A stretch of 64,000 nucleotides of DNA from Liquidambar formosana. Taxonomy: Eukaryota > Streptophyta > Magnoliopsida > Saxifragales > Altingiaceae. The DNA is taken from NCBI GenBank assembly GCA_039720395.1, contig CM077828.1, positions 19,882,717 through 19,946,716 on the forward strand, in the 5' to 3' direction. Positions within the stretch are counted from its first letter, which is position 1, and each line of letters opens with the position of its first letter. The translations under genes were made by a program, and so were the position numbers. Of this stretch, positions 22,403 through 32,749 are shown in pieces. The notes under the pieces are model-generated. The model did not search any database and was not told the DNA's origin. It saw only the letters and a program-made list of their open reading frames with translations.

Positions 22403-22601
22403 TGCTAGGTTGAAAACCCATAAGGGCGGCCTAGGCAAAAGTTAAGGCATTTGAACTACGAGGGCCTGATTCCCCATTCCTAAAAAAAAAAAATGAAAAA
22501 AAGAGAAAAAGAGAAAAGAAAAAAAAAAAGAAAGAAGAAAAAAGAGAAGAAAAAGAAAAGAAAAAATGAAAAAAAATTGAAAAAAGGATGGGGATACGTA
22601 G
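22403..22601 (+). other. Post-pol structured region of A1 with second copy of the H1 motif
   Basis: A CTAGG/CCTAG hairpin (22403-22432, also ACCC/GGGC inside) is followed by an H1-like motif at 22456-22601: GAACTACGAGG...CTGATTCCCCAT, an A-rich loop of about 100 bases (A/G simple repeat at 22488-22585), then ATGGGGATACGTAGGC. The stem TCCCCAT/ATGGGGA changes to TCTCCAC/GTGGAGA in element C. Confidence 0.7.
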
Positions 22602-22770
22602 GCAGCCCATAAAGTTACTTTGGGTGCGGTCCAAACAACACCACAACAACAAATCTCAAAATTGAATTATTATTGGCAATTCATTTAGAACTAATTGATT
22701 GACATAGCAATTTATTGATGTTAGATAAAAGAACTATTGACATGCCATAGATATCCTATTTCTAAGGTCT

Positions 22771-24057
22771 TCAAGTCTTTTTGATTTTCTTCAGAATTTC
22801 TTGGTTTGCTTTTTTCTCTTTTCTTTCAAGTCTTCGCTTCTTTCGTAAGTCATGAGCATGTGTTGCTTCCACTGCTTCCAGAATGTCTTCCCTGCAAAAC
22901 CCAAGTCTTGTGTCCTTGATAAGGTCATAAATCCTTTCTCTGCGTATGGTTTCTCTTTCACCCAAGCTAGTCTTCAACCATGTCTTGTATTCAGGGCTCA
23001 TAACATAAGGCCCATCAGTCTTTTCAACTCGAGTCAGTTTCAGTTGGTCAGTCCATCTAGTCTTGGCCCACTTAACTATTGTGGGGCCCACAGGTTCAAC
23101 AGAATAATCAAATACCACAGAAGTAGGTATGGTTTGCATGGCACCCATTTGACGAAGGATTCTTGAAGTCCAATAGAATGAAGTTGATCTCAACCCTATG
23201 AGCTTGACCATAGCACACCCAGAAGTTCGAAGAAGAATTTGTTCCTTGCATCCCCATGTGGAGACAAACCACCTGATGTTTCGCCATGAGAGAGTTTGGA
23301 AGTAGCCCAACCATTCCCTCAAAGAAAACTGACCAGGAAGTTCAACTCGACGGCAACAATAATGTTGGGGTTTGTATGGATTAATGGTGGCAGGAGATAA
23401 GAAATTAAGCCTTTCAAGAAGCCACATCTGCAGTAGAATGGGGCTCCCTCCTAATGGGGCTTGGGGGTTATCATGAACTTTGTCTAAACTATTGAGGGTT
23501 TCAGCTAGCACCATGGGAATCAGGTTGTTATGTTCAAGAAGAAAAGGGATCAGTTCACAAATTTGAATAGGGACATAGAGAGTCCCCGTGGAGATAAGGA
23601 AGCGACCAACCAAGCAGAAAGCAAGAGCATGTTGAGTAGGAAGGTTGAAATCCAAGGTACCTTTGCTATCATGAGCCAAGAAGGAAGTTGCTATTTCCAT
23701 GAGATTCACCTTATGATCCTTCACAAATATGGAGGCCTCTTGTTGAGAAATCCCAAGGAAGTTGGAGAAGGAAATCAAGTAACTTGAGCGTGGAGTAGGG
23801 AGGATGAAAGGTCCTACAGGTGAAACTCCATACAAAGCGCAGAACTCTTCCATTGTTGGGCATAGTTCTTCATAGTTGAAGCGGAATACATGAAGTTGGG
23901 GATCCCAAAAATAAGTAGCAGCAGTAAGAAGAGTGGTTTCAAGCTTCACATGCATCAAAGAGAACAACGGATCCAAGCAGTAGCGCTTGAACTCCTTCCT
24001 TGCCTCCGCACTCATAACCTTCAGAAAATCACTCAAGAGTTTGTCTAGGGCTTCCAT
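22771..24057 (-). CDS. Antisense gene 1 of A1: DUF7745/plant-mobile-domain-like protein
   Basis: Single open frame of 428 codons, tail to tail with pol. The N-terminal half carries the pattern FWDPQLHVFRFNYEELCPTM-EEF-ALYGV, which resembles the DUF7745 and plant mobile domain families of plant retroelement-linked proteins. The middle has WLLERLNFLSP, REWLGYFQTLSW and a WTSRILRQMGAMQTIP stretch; the C-terminus is strongly basic (LRKKRRLERKEKKANQ), a possible nuclear signal. No catalytic motif is seen. A TATA-like CCTATAAAAG lies 50-60 bp upstream of the ATG and an 80 bp palindrome lies above it, so the gene probably has its own promoter. A2 carries a copy with a stop. Antisense ORFs at this place are known in Tat elements; their function is not. 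Confidence 0.8.
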   Translation of the reverse strand: MEALDKLLSDFLKVMSAEARKEFKRYCLDPLFSLMHVKLETTLLTAATYFWDPQLHVFRFNYEELCPTMEEFCALYGVSPVGPFILPTPRSSYLISFSNFLGISQQEASIFVKDHKVNLMEIATSFLAHDSKGTLDFNLPTQHALAFCLVGRFLISTGTLYVPIQICELIPFLLEHNNLIPMVLAETLNSLDKVHDNPQAPLGGSPILLQMWLLERLNFLSPATINPYKPQHYCCRRVELPGQFSLREWLGYFQTLSWRNIRWFVSTWGCKEQILLRTSGCAMVKLIGLRSTSFYWTSRILRQMGAMQTIPTSVVFDYSVEPVGPTIVKWAKTRWTDQLKLTRVEKTDGPYVMSPEYKTWLKTSLGERETIRRERIYDLIKDTRLGFCREDILEAVEATHAHDLRKKRRLERKEKKANQEILKKIKKT

Positions 24058-24104
24058 AACTTGCTCTCAATGAATGTTAGTAGGGTTTGAGACCCCTTGG
24101 ATGT

Positions 24105-24116
24105 GCTTTTATAGGA
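24105..24116 (-). promoter_or_regulatory. TATA box of antisense gene 1
   Basis: CCTATAAAAGCA on the minus strand, about 50 bp before the ATG at 24057 and about 85 bp downstream of the palindrome at 24201-24280. Confidence 0.55.
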
Positions 24117-24200
24117 AAAAATTCGGAAATCCGTGTTTTGGAAGGTGGAATCCCGTCAAAATAGGAAGTTTCCTAAAATCAGGCGAAACACCGCTTCGGG

Positions 24201-24280
24201 CTCGGGTGACCACCCAGGCCTGGGCGGCTAGCCGCCTGGGCCCAGGCGGCTAGCCGCCCAGCCCCAGGTGGTCACCCGAG
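24201..24280. repeat. 80 bp palindrome upstream of antisense gene 1
   Basis: Same module as in the LTR U3: exact ends CTCGGGTGACC and GGTCACCCGAG, two GGCGGCTAGCCGCC 14-mers inside. Nearly identical to the LTR copy although neighbouring sequence is unrelated. Confidence 0.9.
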
Positions 24281-24531
24281 ACCGCCGTCTTGTTTCGCCC
24301 ATTTTTGCCTTGTTATGCCTTCATTTGGCCCTTTTGTGATGTTTTGACTTTTTTGTGCTTGATTTAAGCCCATTTTTCACTCAATACAAGATCATATCAT
24401 TGCAATAAAGTTCGAACATAGATTCATCAAGTATCCATAATAAAGGTTCAAGGTTGGGAATTGAAATTCCTAATTAGTACATAACAAGAAGATAATAAGT
24501 TCCAACATTCCTAACAAGAGGTGAGTGAAAC

Positions 24532-27192
24532 TCAATGATTTCCCGTGGGCCTTCTCTTTCGACTTGGCCCCGCTCCATCATGCCCTGCACGAGGTGCTCT
24601 AGAAGGGGGCATATCCTGTGGTGGATTAGACGATGATGCCTGTTGCAAACAAAGATAATGAGTTAGGAGGATAATGGTGCCAATCCTAGTTGAAAGCTAA
24701 TAAGATGATCACTTACTTGGGGATTTAAGCGTGCTTCCAGAACTGAGTTCTCTAAACTCATTCGCACAAGATCCCTCCTCAATCCTTCATTGAGTTCAAT
24801 ACATTCCTGGGCATACTCCCGTGGAACCTAGGAAAGTATAAACATGGTTAACAATAATGAAAGAATCCAATTCCTAGAAGATAAGAGTTTAGAACTCACA
24901 TTCTCATAATATGGATCGATCTTGGGATATTCATCGAATGGTGGATGGGTAATATCAGTCTTCACAAATTTTGTCCCACTGCATAAGTTCACATACCAAT
25001 TTAGTTGTGGGAGGGGTGGAGGTTGATTTCCTTCAAGGTCCTCATCCTCGTCATTGTAAGTCATCCCAGTGGCAGATCCAACTGTGGAGCTGTGTCCCCT
25101 TGCCCGTCGGCCCTGAAATTCAAATTTTTGTCAAATGGAGTCTTTCTTATAATCTTAAAAAAGAGTTTAACAGTGTGGGGAGCTCACCCCTTGAGGTGGG
25201 AGACCAGTGACCCTAGGATTCATCAGATATTGTCGACAAAAGGCAGTGTATTCTATGCGAGGGGAGGTGAATCCCTCAGCATCCCAACCCCTCAGAGCCT
25301 CTTCTAGTTCATCCCCTACTAGGTGGCTAGTATGCCTCATGTCCTTTGGTGGCATGGAAGGTGTCACAGCTGCATTCATGTTTCCATGGACTTGTCTCAG
25401 GACTCGTTCCCCAAGATACCAGCATCTACCTGTGGGGCCTTCAAAAAGGACCCTTTTGCTTGTCAACTCCAAACAAGAGGAGTACTTCTCGGGAAGCCTA
25501 TGCTCCCACAACCTCCATGGATCCCATTCCACCTGTTGAGTTTGAAATGAGAAATGAAAAGAGAAAGATAAAAAGATAAGGAGAAAAAAAAGATTCTACC
25601 ATATCAACAGTCAAGCTAGCAAGATATGCCCTTGCATGGGCATAATCGTGTCGATTGGAGGCTCTTGTAGCCAAGCAAGATGGAGCATAATTCTGAAGGA
25701 TGGGCCATGACATGGCATCACTAGCAAGAGTCGGGCGACACATGTTCAGGTACTCGTAGTACCATATCTGTGGAAAACCAAAGAAAAAGAAGAAATCATG
25801 TGTGTGTTAAGTTTCGGGAAATAATAGAGAATTGAATGTTCTTTGTTACCTCCCAAACGAAAGGAAGTCCCCCAAAGTTCTTTGCAACTCCTCGGGACAT
25901 GTCAGTCATGGAGCGATACATGTTTGCGAAAGCAGCTCCACCCCAATTGTATCTCCCAATTTTGTTCACATCTTCCATGCTAGCTAGCAATTCAAGTCGA
26001 GCCATGTCATTGGTGCCCGCAAAAAAGGTACATGAAATCATGTAGAGCAAGAAAGCTCTCACAATGTATTGGGGATCCGTCCCCTCACTCTCTTCCTCAG
26101 TGGCAAAGGTGTTGTAGAGCCAAGTACGGCGCACACCTTTTGGGCTTAATTCCGCTTCAACCCCAAGTAGAGCTACTATGTAGTTTTGATCCATGTTGGC
26201 ATGTTCATAGTAGTCCAAGCGCTTGCCTTTCAAGCTCAACCCAGTTATCATGGTGAAATCTTTAGGGGTCATGGTCATCTCCCCGAAGCTAAAATGGAAA
26301 GTGTTGGTGGTGTCCCACCATAGCTCTGTCAAGGCAAATAATGCTTGCCTATCCCATTGCTCGTTCCATAGAGCATCTAGGAAGGGCTCAAAACCCGCCT
26401 TCTTTACTATCTTGCGAGCACGTGGTTGGGCATGATTCATATGTCTCCACCAAGAGATGAGTCCCTTTATTGATGTCCTTGTACGGAGACTTTGGAAGTC
26501 GGGCTATGTCAAAAGATTGTGTATTGAGTTAGCATAGAAAACATAGAGATATTGGGCATACATTGGTAATTGATTTCAAATGGTTTTCCAAAAGTTTTAA
26601 AATATGGGTTTTGATTCATGAAATGAATTAGAAATGAATGCCCATGACTTTGTGTATTCAAATTCATTGATTTTGTAAGGATTGAACATGGTTTTGCCTT
26701 TCGGGCATTTTATCGAACACTTGGTGTGTAACTTGTTTTCAAGCATTGAAATGAAAGATTTTTGTATACCAAATCCTTGCCAAGACCATTTGACTTTACA
26801 CTACAATGAAAACCAATTGATTTTTCAAGAATTGAACATGTTTTTGTCTCTTTGGCATTTTATCAAACACTTGGTGGGCATCTTTTCTCAAGCATTGGGA
26901 AACAAGCTTTTTGCACATTCAATCCTTGCCAAATCAATGAACTTGGCTTAACAATGATAGAAACAATCAAAAGAAGATCATGGGAATGCATTTTATCCAA
27001 TAGAAATCAAAATTTCATGATAAACATGTTAAGTTGGGAAGAACTAACCTCATGTTGGGAATGGAGGTATGAGAGATGCTTCTTAGGCTCAAGCAACACC
27101 TTGTCTTGGGATGCATCATAGATTGGTGCCTTGTATGTATTCTTGATCACATAGTATGGATACTTGATGTTGGAATCATTGCTAGAAGCCAT
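24532..27192 (-). CDS. Antisense gene 2 of A1: seven-exon plant mobile domain protein
   Basis: Exons on the minus strand: 27192-27049, 26503-25850, 25767-25600, 25532-25188, 25112-24900, 24827-24717, 24639-24532. Every boundary is GT...AG and every intron falls between codons (phase 0). Exon lengths are 144, 654, 168, 345, 213, 111 and 108 bp, giving 580 residues and a TGA. Exon 2 holds the plant mobile domain signature (WWDTTNTFHFSFGEMTMTP, then FTMITGLSLKG). The last exon ends in a basic RKRRP stretch, a possible nuclear signal. The family includes MAIN-type proteins and many transposon-borne copies. On the element's own sense RNA these introns read CT...AC and are not removed, which explains how they survive retrotransposition. 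Intron placement is my reading of the sequence; A2 carries the same exons. Confidence 0.82.
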
Positions 27193-27365
27193 TGTTGATG
27201 GTTGAGCTTGTATGTGAGAAAAATGGGTTTGATAAGGAAGATGATGAATTTGATCTTGTAACTTGATGATTGATGCTTGTTTTTGTTGTTGAATGGCTTG
27301 TTCTTGATGCTAATTCATGCACACAACTTGAATTGAAAGTGAAACTTTGAATGAGGATATGTTTG

Positions 27366-27378
27366 TGAGTATTTAGAG
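27366..27378 (-). promoter_or_regulatory. Candidate TATA box of antisense gene 2
   Basis: TCTCTAAATACTC on the minus strand, about 175 bp before the ATG and about 110 bp downstream of the palindrome at 27489-27568. Weaker than the other TATA boxes here. Confidence 0.35.
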
Positions 27379-27488
27379 AAGACGGAATGGGTTTCTAGAG
27401 AGAGAAACTCTCTATTTTCGAATTGGGTGTGTGTGTGCATCAAATGGGGGTCAAGGGTTTAAAAACCCAGAATTTTGAGGACCCTAGC

Positions 27489-27568
27489 CTCGGGTAACCG
27501 CCCAGCATGGGGCGGCAAGCCGCCTGGGCTTGGGCGGCAAGCCACCAGCAGCCAGGTGGTCACCCCCC
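27489..27568. repeat. 80 bp palindrome upstream of antisense gene 2
   Basis: CTCGGGTAACC at one end, GGTCACCCCCC at the other, with GGCGGCAAGCCGCC and GGGCGGCAAGCCACC inside. Same length as the LTR module but with its own interior words (CAAG instead of CTAG). Confidence 0.8.
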
Positions 27569-27989
27569 CTTGCTCGCTCCGTTGCGCCCGTTTGGCCTTT
27601 GCTCGCCTATTCGCGCTCTTGAACCCTCTTTGAGATGAAATCTCAAGCATGTTTTGAGTTGAAAAATGAATAAATATCTTGACTTTGTTTGACATGAAAT
27701 GATTTGAATGAGATTGCATTGGTGGCCCTTGTGTGGGCATGGCATGCTAGTAGGGTTGAACAACCCTCTCTATGCATATGATTTTTGATCATTAGGGATG
27801 AATTCCCTCCTATGTCACTATGATTCTTTGTCATTTGGGATAAAGATACCTTCCCTATATGCGTATAAATGATTGCTTTCATGAGATAATTGTGTCTCCT
27901 ATATGAGTTGGTGTTTGAGTTGAGGCGTGAATAGCCTCCATGTGAGATGACTTGGTGAACTTGTTGTGTGTTGGTAAGTAAAAGCTTAC

Positions 27990-28500
27990 CTTTGTCTTGA
28001 TGACTTAGTGAGAGAAAGATGACATCTTTCTCATGATTACATGCTTACCTTGATGACTTGAAAGATGCAATCTTTCCCATGATTTATGTTGACCTTGATG
28101 GTTTGATTATGAGAAGGACGCGATCTTTCTCATGCTATGTGAGAAGGATGCAATCTTTCTCATGTCACATGTTTACCTTGATAACTTGAAAGATGCGATC
28201 TTTCCCAATGGTATGTGTTTACCCTGATTGAAGGTTGTGACCTTCCTCGTACTATGTGATTACCTTGATATTTGAATGATAACCTTGATGATTTGAATAT
28301 GAGAAGGATGTATCTTTCTCATGTTTTGAGATAGCCTTGACGGCTTCCTGTGGTATGTGTTTACCTTGATTGACTTGAGCAAGAGAAGGACGTGACCTTC
28401 CTCGTGCTATGTGATTACCTTGACAACTGAATGACAACCTTGATGGTTTGAATATGAGAAGGATGTATCTTTCTCATATTTTGAGATAGCCTTGATGGCA
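27990..28500. repeat. Imperfect tandem repeats with GAGAAGGAT/ATCTTTCTC inverted repeats
   Basis: About ten diverged units of roughly 40-60 bp built from ACCTTGATG, TTTGAATATGAGAAGGATG and ATCTTTCTCATG. Each unit can fold because GAGAAAGAT pairs with ATCTTTCTC. A2 has a related array. No gene is seen between 27570 and 29191. Confidence 0.7.
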
Positions 28501-28504
28501 TGGT

Positions 28505-28985
28505 GTTACCTCGTACTATTCGCCAGTTGTCACTGGCATAGTATGGGAAGACCTTTCATCGAACGAAGTTCGATGTAAGCTATGGATACCTCATACTATT
28601 CACCAGTTGTCACTGGTACAGTATGGGAAGACCTTTCATCGAACGAAGTTCGATGTAAGCTATGGATACCTTGTACTATTCACCAGTTGTCACTGGTACA
28701 GTATGGGAAGACCTTTCATCGAACGAAGTTCGATGTAAGCTATGGATACCTCGTATTATTCACCAGTTGTCACTGGTGCAGTATGGGATGTGATTACCTT
28801 GATAATTGAGTAATAACCTTGACGGTTTGAATGTGAGAAGGATGTATCTTTCTCATATTTTGGGATGGCCTTGATGGCATAATGTTACCTCGTACCATTC
28901 GCCAGTTGTCACTGGCATAGAATTGGAAGACCTTTCATCGAACGAAGTTCGATGTAACCTGTGGATACCTCATCTTGTTCCCCAG
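28505..28985. repeat. 80 bp tandem repeat of A1 3' region
   Basis: Units start TACCTCGTAC (28587, 28667, 28747) with period 80; further partial units flank a short spacer at 28800-28890. Each holds two inverted repeats: CACCAGTTGTCACTGGTG and CATCGAAC-GAA-GTTCGATG. Homologous arrays of 79 and 78 bp exist in A2 and C. Apparent frames through it are artefacts of the period. Confidence 0.85.
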
Positions 28986-29179
28986 TGAAACTGGTATATA
29001 GCATGAGAGGAGTTCTGTAGAACTTATGAGGAGTACCTTTGTGCTTGTGTATGATGAATTCGAAGAATTCAATGATATGATCACCCTATTTTCCCCAGTG
29101 GGTCTTGATGAAATCAATTCCCCGGGCAAAAATGGGTTGTTCTTTTGGTCATTGGTTCGCAAGTGAAACTTGCTCGCCA

Positions 29180-29188
29180 ATGAGGGGC
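29180..29188 (+). other. Polypurine tract of A1
   Basis: AATGAGGGGC just before the 3' LTR, with CTTC between. The same CCAATGAGGGGCTTC precedes the 3' LTRs of A2 and C, so it is the likely plus-strand primer, although short. Confidence 0.6.
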
Positions 29189-29191
29189 TTC

Positions 29192-32100
29192 TGTCACACC
29201 CCATTTTTGTCACCTTAGCTAGGGTTTGTCATTGCATGTGTCTTTTTGTTTCCTTTTTGAGTCTAGTCTTTTGCATTGAGTTTCTAGGGTCCTAAGGATG
29301 GTGTCTATGAATTTTGGTTCGATTTGGAGTTGATCTCGAGGGTTAATTAGAACTTTTGTGACTTGAGGGGCATAATTGTCTTTTTGATCACAAACTTTCC
29401 ATTTGACCTTGAAATGATCTCCAAGTTGCCAATTGGAGTTCATATGGTTGTATTTGAGGTATTTGTGGGTTCAATTCGATGAATTGAAGGTTCGGGATTA
29501 GAATGGCTCAGCAAGGCTCAAGTTGGCTAAAAGACCTACTTCGGGTTAGCTCGAATTGGTTCATGATTTTCACTCTATGACTACTCATTTGACCTTGATT
29601 GGTCTTAATTTCATCCCCAAATGTGTTTAGGGAGGTTGAATTTCGAATTGGAAAGCATTCGGTGCAACCCTATGTGCATACCTAAGCTAAGCGATGGTGA
29701 GGCATAGCGGTTAACCACCTTTGTAGGACCCAACCATGCAGCCATGGCTAGGGTTTCTTGCCCTCAAGTGACTCAAATTACATTCCCCTTCGAAACACGG
29801 TCGTTTTGGCTTTCGTTTCGTCAAAATCGGAGTTGATTTGGGCCCTGAAACACTTTTGGAAGCTGAAAGGGTCAAATTTGGGCTGAAGCTGACATGGCCT
29901 CGGGTGACCACCCAGGCCTGGGCGGCTAGCCGCCTGGGCCCAGGCTGCTAGCCGCCCAGCCCCAGGTGGTCACCCGAGCCACTTTCCTTTTTTGAGCCTT
30001 GACGCGGCTCCCACCCTATTTTCTCGGATTTGCTCGCCTTTGGCCGCCATTTAACCCTAATTTCAGCCCTTTTTGACCTACTTGAGCCCCAAGGTAACCT
30101 CTAAGAGCCCTTGGATCAATCCCTAGGGTTTTAATCCCAACCATTGAGGGTTTTCCCTCAATCCCTATAAATACCCCCTTATACTTCAGCAATGGAGGGA
30201 CACTTTGGAGGCAATTTCTGAAGTGTGAGTGAGACTTGGAGGCTATGGCAGCCATCCTTAGGGTAGTTTAACTTAAACTTTGAGTGAGAGAGTGTGAGAG
30301 AAGGCTTGAAGGAGGGCTGGAGCATTGCTTGAAGGCTTGAAGGAGGTTGTTTCCAGCAGCACATAAGAGGAGGAGGACTCTCTACAGCAGCCACCATAGG
30401 TAAGCCTCTTCCCCTTTCTCTCTTTCATTCAAACTAGGGTTTTTGCATAAGATAGCATTATTCCATGTTCAAGCTTGTGTTTTTATTGTGTTTTGCTACT
30501 TCTATTAGTTAGTGTGCATGTTTAGGATCATATTCATGGGCTGTTTAGTATGCTAGGATGTTATTCCATGTGATTTACTGAATGTTTGGGATTCTAGGGT
30601 TCCCTTAGTGCTGAAATTGGTTTTCTACATGAAATAACACTTTTGCATATTGAAGCTTGTGTTTTTATTGTGTTTTGCTACTTCTATTAGTTAGTATGCA
30701 TGATTAGGATAATATTCATGGGCTGTTTAGTATGCTAGGATGTTATTCCATGTGATTTACTGCATGTTTGGGACTTTAGGGTTTCTTAGGTGCTTAAAAT
30801 GGTTTTCTGCATGAAATAACTCTTTGGCATATTAGAGCTTATGTTTTTATTGTGTTTTGTTGCTTCCATTGGAATGTATGCATGATTAGGATAATATTTA
30901 TGGGCTGTTTAGTATGCTAGGATGATGTTCCATGTGATTTGCTGCATGTTTGGGATTCTAGGGTTTCCTTAGTGCTGAAATTGAGTTTATGTTTAGAATA
31001 GCTATATTTCATGTGCAAGCTTGTATTTTTCTCATGTGTGGATGCTTCTATTGATTAATATGCATGATTAGCATGATGTCTATGATGGGCTTTGCATGAT
31101 TTAGAGTTATTTTATGTGATTTTGAGCACAATTGCGATTCTAGGGTTTCATTCATCCTTGTATTAGGAAAGTAGCATATAGCATGATAGCTTAGGGTTTT
31201 TCTTTGTGTTTTCTTCATAGTTGATATATATGTGCTACATATTTGATAACTATGACATTCTTCTGCATTCATAGTAGTGGATTTTAGTGTTTTTTGCATG
31301 TCATTGCATGTAGGGTTGAATTAGGGTTTTAGTTAGCTTATGATTCATGTTGTTGCATGACTTGTAGTTGATTTTAAACCTTATTTCAATTCTGTCCAGA
31401 TCTGTTATTTGTCCTTGATATGATATTTTGAGCATGTGTTAGCCCATGTTTGGGCATGATAATGGCTTGATTTGGAATCTAGCTTGTTTGGTTGGTATTT
31501 TTGGTATGTTTTGCATGGAAATTGCAGGTGCTTTGACAGGTACAACAGGTGCAACTACCCCACCAATGTGGGGTGGTTATTTTGGCTATTGTGAGATGAA
31601 ATCTTACAAATAAGGTAATTACCCTATGCAATAGGGTGGTTACTTTGACAGGTTGCTTTTGCTTAAGGTAAGTAGGGTGTGAGGGTGCCCCAATTCACCC
31701 TTCTTTCCTTCCTTTGAAACTTTCCCTTTCTTCCCCCCTAGGGTTGTTTCCTAATAGAGGGGTATGGTAGATTCTATAGTTTCCTTTCAATAAAAGATAC
31801 CTTTTAAATCAAAGTTTCCATCTTTATCAAAATTCCATATCTTACCAAAAATCCTTTGAGAATCATTTATTTTGGAAACTTACCATGTTTTACTTGAAAG
31901 GAAACTTAGGGTTTACCATAGGCCTTGATTAGGTTATAACCCTATTCCCTTTCGAACTACGTGGACTTTGATCCATGTATTTCCATACATGGTACGTAGG
32001 CGCTCTTCGTGATGTTCAAGTCCGCCCTAGGATACTAAGTATCCTAGGTTTTCTCCCCCTCCTTCTTTTTTCTGTTTTTTCTTTGATTTACATGATTATA

Positions 32101-32500
32101 TGGATGAATGAATGAATGATATGCATGCTGTCTTGTGATGATAACTGTTGATTTATGTGTGATTAAGACTTTGATTTAGCCCAATTAAATTAAGAGACCG
32201 TTTAGGGCGATATGGGTGCCTATAGGCTTTGCCTAGAACCTTCCCATATCGTAACTTAGCCTCCGAATCCCCGAATTCTCTGGTTTCCAAAAGATCATTT
32301 GCCTTTCCATTTTTAAATATGGAGTCAATCTTTTGTTTTCCTAAACAAAACTGTTTTTAGGGTTTTCCTTGTTTCCTTTAAAAAATAAGGTGGCGACTCC
32401 TTTCTTTTTCCAAACCCATTCGTGGGCCCTCTTTTCCTGGGTCCACAGATTGGCGACTTTTAAACCCTCCTGTGGGCCTTAACAATTTCTGGGGTCCACA
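29192..32500 (+). mobile_element. 3' LTR of A1
   Basis: Partner of 11771-15079, same length; every stretch compared is identical except one base (29505 G, 12084 A). It contains the palindrome (29899-29978), TATA box (30165-30172) and hairpin module (31957-32251), and is followed by the TGGGC duplication. Confidence 0.95.
29899..29978. repeat. 80 bp U3 palindrome, A1 3' LTR
   Basis: Identical to 12478-12557, including the GCTGCTAGCCGCC variant of the inner word. Confidence 0.9.
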
Positions 32501-32749
32501 TGGGCATGAGTACATCTTGGTAGCTATCGATTACTTCACTAAGTGGGTAGAGGCAGCATCTTTCAAGACCCTGAATGCCAAGAAGGTAGCACAGTTCATA
32601 CATCTCAACATTATCTACAGGTATGGGGCACCCCATGAGATCATTTCAGACAATGGTCAGCACTTTCAGAAAGAAACCAGGGAGCTTTTGCAGAAATACA
32701 ACATAGTGCACCATCTATCCTCCCCTTATCGCCTGCAGACTAACGGAGC
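32501..32749 (+). pseudogene. pol pseudogene of A2, middle part (integrase core)
   Basis: Continues the integrase after the A1 insertion: HEYILVAIDYFTKWVEA, ISDNGQHFQKE. One substitution in the conserved region turns the Pro of YRPQTNG into Leu. It ends at the GGAGC target site of solo LTR B. Confidence 0.9.

Larger units (their letters stand above)
11771..32500 (+). mobile_element. Element A1: complete, young Tat/Ogre-type Ty3/gypsy retrotransposon
   Basis: 20,730 bp bounded by direct LTRs of 3309 bp (11771-15079 and 29192-32500), each TG...CA, and by a 5 bp target duplication TGGGC (11766-11770 and 32501-32505) inside A2 integrase. Only one LTR difference was noticed (A at 12084, G at 29505). 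Contents in order: PBS, gag-pro, 181 bp intron, pol (RT, RNase H, archaeal-like RNase H, integrase), then two antisense genes, two kinds of tandem repeat and a polypurine tract. All reading frames are open. Size, dual RNase H, the intron between protease and RT and antisense genes fit the Tat/Ogre lineage as known; no separate ORF upstream of gag is seen, unlike classical legume Ogre. Confidence 0.95.

Noticed and set aside
22456..22601. Hammerhead ribozyme at the CTGAT of the post-pol motif
   Set aside because: The CUGANGA core and GAAA partner are not present in the right arrangement.
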